Origin: JAUNSR01 sp036655755
Lineage (GTDB): Bacteria; Bacteroidota; Bacteroidia; Bacteroidales; JAUNSR01
Direction of reading: 5' to 3'
Length of the DNA: 25,692 nucleotides
NCBI GenBank assembly: GCA_036655755.1
Contig: JAVVPN010000040.1
Span: 1-25,692 of the forward strand
In this document: positions 23,190 through 25,692 of the stretch, piece after piece
Position numbering within the stretch: position 1 is the stretch's first letter
Layout of the letters: each line of letters opens with the position of its first letter
The notes under the pieces: model-generated
Databases searched by the model: none
Told to the model about the DNA's origin: nothing
The model's input: the letters and a program-made list of their open reading frames with translations, nothing else
Position numbers and translations under genes: made by a program

Positions 23190-24209
23190 TTATTTGACTT
23201 CCCAAATTTCACCACTCATCAAGAACTCACGCAACGTACGCTCCTTTTTCTTAGCTTGTACTTCGGCAATCTGGCGTTCAACTTCCTGATCATATACCGG
23301 CGATTCTACCGAACGGATCACTCCGAATGCAATCGGCAATTCATCTTCTGGATCCACTCCCATCATCGCCAATTTGAGATGCAAGATGTTATCACGGATA
23401 GTAGCGTCGTGAACCAAAAGATCCGCTTCGGTCACTCCGTTTTCTCCGATTTTCACCACTTTCAGGTTGAATCCGTCCAGAACAATACCCTTGTCGCGAT
23501 TCGCGCCGAAGATCATTGGTTTTCCTTGTTCGAGGATAATCGAACGTTCGGCTCTGATATCTTTATCAGATACCCATTTATGGATACCGTCGTTAAAAAT
23601 CACACAGTTCTGTAAAATCTCCACGACCGATGCACCCGCATGGTTCGCAGCTGCCACCATCACCTCTTTGGATGTTTGCAAATCGATATCGAGTGAACGG
23701 GCGAAAAAAGTACCGCGTGCGCCCAATGTAAGTTCTGCCGGGATAAAAGGATCCTCCACCGTACCGAACGGCGAAGACTTGGTTACCGCTCCACGATCGG
23801 AAGTGGGCGAATATTGTCCTTTTGTCAAACCGTAGATCTTGTTATTCAGAAGCAAGATATTAAGGTCGATATTGCGTCGCACGGCATGAATGAAATGATT
23901 TCCTCCGATAGCAAGACAGTCGCCGTCGCCTGTTACCGACCATACGGTGAGCTTCGGATTGGCGGTTTTCACACCCGTGGCAATCGCCAGACCGCGCCCG
24001 TGAATTGTATGAAAGCCATACGTATTCATATAATAAGGCAATCGGGACGAACAACCGATACCAGAAACAACCACCGTATCATGAGGAGCCACCCCCACTT
24101 CAGCCATCGCTTTCTGCAATGTATTCACTACCGCGTGGTCGCCACAACCGGGACACCAGCGCACATATTGATCACTTTTATAATCTTTCGCTGTATATTT
24201 TGTTTCCAT
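23190..24209 (-). CDS. korB: 2-oxoacid (2-oxoglutarate) ferredoxin oxidoreductase, beta subunit
   Basis: The beta subunit binds thiamine pyrophosphate and helps decarboxylate a 2-oxoacid to acyl-CoA with reduction of ferredoxin (or the reverse, CO2-fixing reaction) in the anaerobic cytoplasm. The 339-residue protein shows WCPGCGDHAV (18-27), GRGLAIATG, GDGD (94-97) with LNNKIYGLTKGQYSPTS (121-137), the TPP-Mg region, and normal length. Its start lies 2 nt after the stop of the alpha gene, so the two are one operon. 2-oxoglutarate is the likeliest substrate in Bacteroidota, but 2-oxoisovalerate-type enzymes look similar. The operon ends at the hairpin at 23130-23165. Confidence 0.92.
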   Translation of the reverse strand: METKYTAKDYKSDQYVRWCPGCGDHAVVNTLQKAMAEVGVAPHDTVVVSGIGCSSRLPYYMNTYGFHTIHGRGLAIATGVKTANPKLTVWSVTGDGDCLAIGGNHFIHAVRRNIDLNILLLNNKIYGLTKGQYSPTSDRGAVTKSSPFGTVEDPFIPAELTLGARGTFFARSLDIDLQTSKEVMVAAANHAGASVVEILQNCVIFNDGIHKWVSDKDIRAERSIILEQGKPMIFGANRDKGIVLDGFNLKVVKIGENGVTEADLLVHDATIRDNILHLKLAMMGVDPEDELPIAFGVIRSVESPVYDQEVERQIAEVQAKKKERTLREFLMSGEIWEVK

Positions 24210-24211
24210 GA

Positions 24212-25692
24212 TTAATTCTCCAACTCGTTCGTGATTGCCTCTACAATATCTATCGTGCGGAAGGGTTGCCCCTGTACCTGATTAAACTGAGCGATATTGA
24301 CACCCGGAATCTTCGCTCGCAAATGAGCGGCAAACTGACCGTTATTCAATTCGCAAACCAAGACCTTCTTATAGTGTCGCAAAATCTCTTCCGTATTTTT
24401 CGGGAATGGATTGATGTAGTTAAAATGCACATAGGCTACTTTTTTACCCGCCGCATTCAATTCTTCCACAGCTGAGTAAAGATGGCCGTAGGTGCCTCCC
24501 CAGCCCACGATCAAAAGATCGGCCGACGGATCGCCGAGCACATTCAACAGCGGAATATCGTGTGCTATAAAATCGATTTTAGCCTGACGGGCATCCGTCA
24601 TACGCTGATGGTTTTCCGGATTGGTTGAGATAGCCGACGTTTGATAATCTTTTTCCAACCCGCCCAGACGATGCATGAACCCCTCTGTACCCGGATCCGC
24701 TTTATAACGAACCATCGTATCCAGATTACGCAAATAAGGCTTCCATCCTTCCTGCATTTCAGAGGTAACGTAAGGCATCCGGATAGCGGGATAGTTGCCC
24801 ATATCCGGAATTCGCCATGCCGACGAACCGTTTCCAATAAAAGCATCGGTCAGAAGAATTACGGGGGTCATGTGCTCGAGCGCAATTTTAGAAGCGGCAA
24901 AAGCCATGTCGAAACAATCAGTCGGCGTAGAAGCGGCAAGCACTACTACCGGCGACTCACCGTTGCGACCGTACAAAGCCTGCATCAGATCGGTCTGCTC
25001 GGTTTTTGTTGGTAATCCGGTTGAAGGGCCGCCTCGCTGTACATCTACAATGACCAATGGGATTTCGGCCATCACAGCCAGTCCGATCGCTTCGCTTTTG
25101 AGCGCAAGTCCCGGTCCGGACGTAGAGGTTGCCGCTAATGAGCCGGCGAAGGAGGCGCCGATCGCCGTACATACACCGGCAATCTCATCTTCCGCCTGTA
25201 CGGTTTTCACGCCAAGGTCTTTCCGTTTAGACAATTCATGTAAGATATCGGTAGCCGGGGTAATCGGATAGCTACCAAGAAATAACGGGATACCCGCTTT
25301 CTCGGCCGCAGCGATTAGCCCGTAAGCAGTCGCTTTATTTCCATTTACGTCCATATAGAATCCTTTTTGCGTATTGTTCGATTCAATACGATAGGTGGAT
25401 ACAGACGCATGTATATTGTTTCCATAATTATAACCATCGGTGAGCACTTTGAGGTTGGCTTCGAGTACCGACGGTTTTTTGCCGAATTTATTACGCAACA
25501 TCTCTATCGCATGTTCGAGCGGGCGGTTAAACAACCAACATACCAAACCCAGCGCAAACATATTCTTACTGCGCAGCATGGATTTGTTATCCAGTCCCAT
25601 GTCGGCAAGGCTGCTTTTGACCATTGTTTCAACAGGTACAGCAACCACCTGCACTTGAGATAAGCCCAGCTCAACAAACGGATCGGTTGTTT
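24212..25692 (-). CDS. korA: 2-oxoacid (2-oxoglutarate) ferredoxin oxidoreductase, alpha subunit (partial)
   Basis: The frame is open through the right edge, so the 5' end is outside the window; 492 codons are visible. The start-like GTG at 25654 is internal: the reading frame continues upstream as TTDPFVELGLSQV without a stop. The first visible 110 residues belong to a gamma-type domain fused in front of alpha, as in Kor alpha subunits of about 610 residues. Then follow GSYPITPATDILHEL, EDEIAGVCTAIGAS, STSGPGLALKSEAIG and VQRGGPSTGLPTKTEQTDL, which define the pyrimidine-binding alpha domain, and a C-terminal domain. The protein works with KorB as a heterodimer or tetramer. A ferredoxin-like subunit gene may lie upstream. 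Confidence 0.92.
   Translation of the reverse strand, partial: TTDPFVELGLSQVQVVAVPVETMVKSSLADMGLDNKSMLRSKNMFALGLVCWLFNRPLEHAIEMLRNKFGKKPSVLEANLKVLTDGYNYGNNIHASVSTYRIESNNTQKGFYMDVNGNKATAYGLIAAAEKAGIPLFLGSYPITPATDILHELSKRKDLGVKTVQAEDEIAGVCTAIGASFAGSLAATSTSGPGLALKSEAIGLAVMAEIPLVIVDVQRGGPSTGLPTKTEQTDLMQALYGRNGESPVVVLAASTPTDCFDMAFAASKIALEHMTPVILLTDAFIGNGSSAWRIPDMGNYPAIRMPYVTSEMQEGWKPYLRNLDTMVRYKADPGTEGFMHRLGGLEKDYQTSAISTNPENHQRMTDARQAKIDFIAHDIPLLNVLGDPSADLLIVGWGGTYGHLYSAVEELNAAGKKVAYVHFNYINPFPKNTEEILRHYKKVLVCELNNGQFAAHLRAKIPGVNIAQFNQVQGQPFRTIDIVEAITNELEN

Noticed and set aside
25652..25654. GTG as start of korA
   Set aside because: The frame is open upstream to the window edge and encodes expected gamma-domain sequence, so the gene is truncated by the window.

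Overview
The window is a stretch of Bacteroidota chromosome, most likely Bacteroidales and plausibly a Parabacteroides/Tannerellaceae relative. Evidence for this: promoter boxes of the Bacteroidetes type (TAnnTTTG near -7, often with TTG/TTTG about 20 bp upstream), A-rich starts with little Shine-Dalgarno signal, lipoprotein signal peptides, a DUF5723-type outer-membrane protein, a lipoprotein glutaminyl cyclase, SPase I signal peptides followed by Gln, and a 2-oxoacid:ferredoxin oxidoreductase. The genus is inference. I see no tRNA, rRNA, CRISPR, IS element or prophage.

Layout. At the left edge are the first codons of rpsL (minus strand), preceded by a structured leader and two tandem promoters that begin just past the terminator of an envelope operon (lipoprotein plus DUF5723-like barrel protein, 527-3750). 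After a 370-400 bp divergent spacer, a plus-strand pair encodes an HpaII-family restriction-endonuclease-like protein and, 2 nt later, RNase HII. rnhB converges with a minus-strand cluster: ldcA, a glutaminyl cyclase, sufE and a PAP2-phosphatase/outer-membrane-barrel fusion. Further upstream on the minus strand, behind a strong terminator, lies asd. Two plus-strand genes follow: a large secreted lamin-tail-domain protein and a cation:proton antiporter with a C-terminal cytosolic region. A GC-rich pair of perfect inverted repeats (REP-like) and a terminator separate these from a minus-strand DEAD-box helicase with a long, foldable leader. Then come a lipoprotein tyrosine-phosphatase-like protein that has lost its catalytic Arg, a PfkB sugar kinase and a SIS-domain isomerase (minus). 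Divergent from these are an M16 peptidase and an MnmA-family thiouridylase (plus). The window ends with korB and a right-truncated korA (minus).

Most of this is core housekeeping: peptidoglycan/lysine/threonine (asd, ldcA), Fe-S (sufE), tRNA thiolation (mnmA), RNA remodelling (deaD), anaerobic 2-oxoacid metabolism (kor) and envelope biogenesis. The least ordinary item is the orphan HpaII-like protein: it keeps the family's N- and C-terminal signatures but has Arg where I expect the catalytic Lys, has no methyltransferase beside it, sits in DNA that contains many CCGG sites, and is tightly coupled to rnhB. Other points worth a look are the predicted pseudophosphatase, the antiporter lacking an expected membrane Asp, the folded leaders of rpsL and deaD, and the REP-like element.
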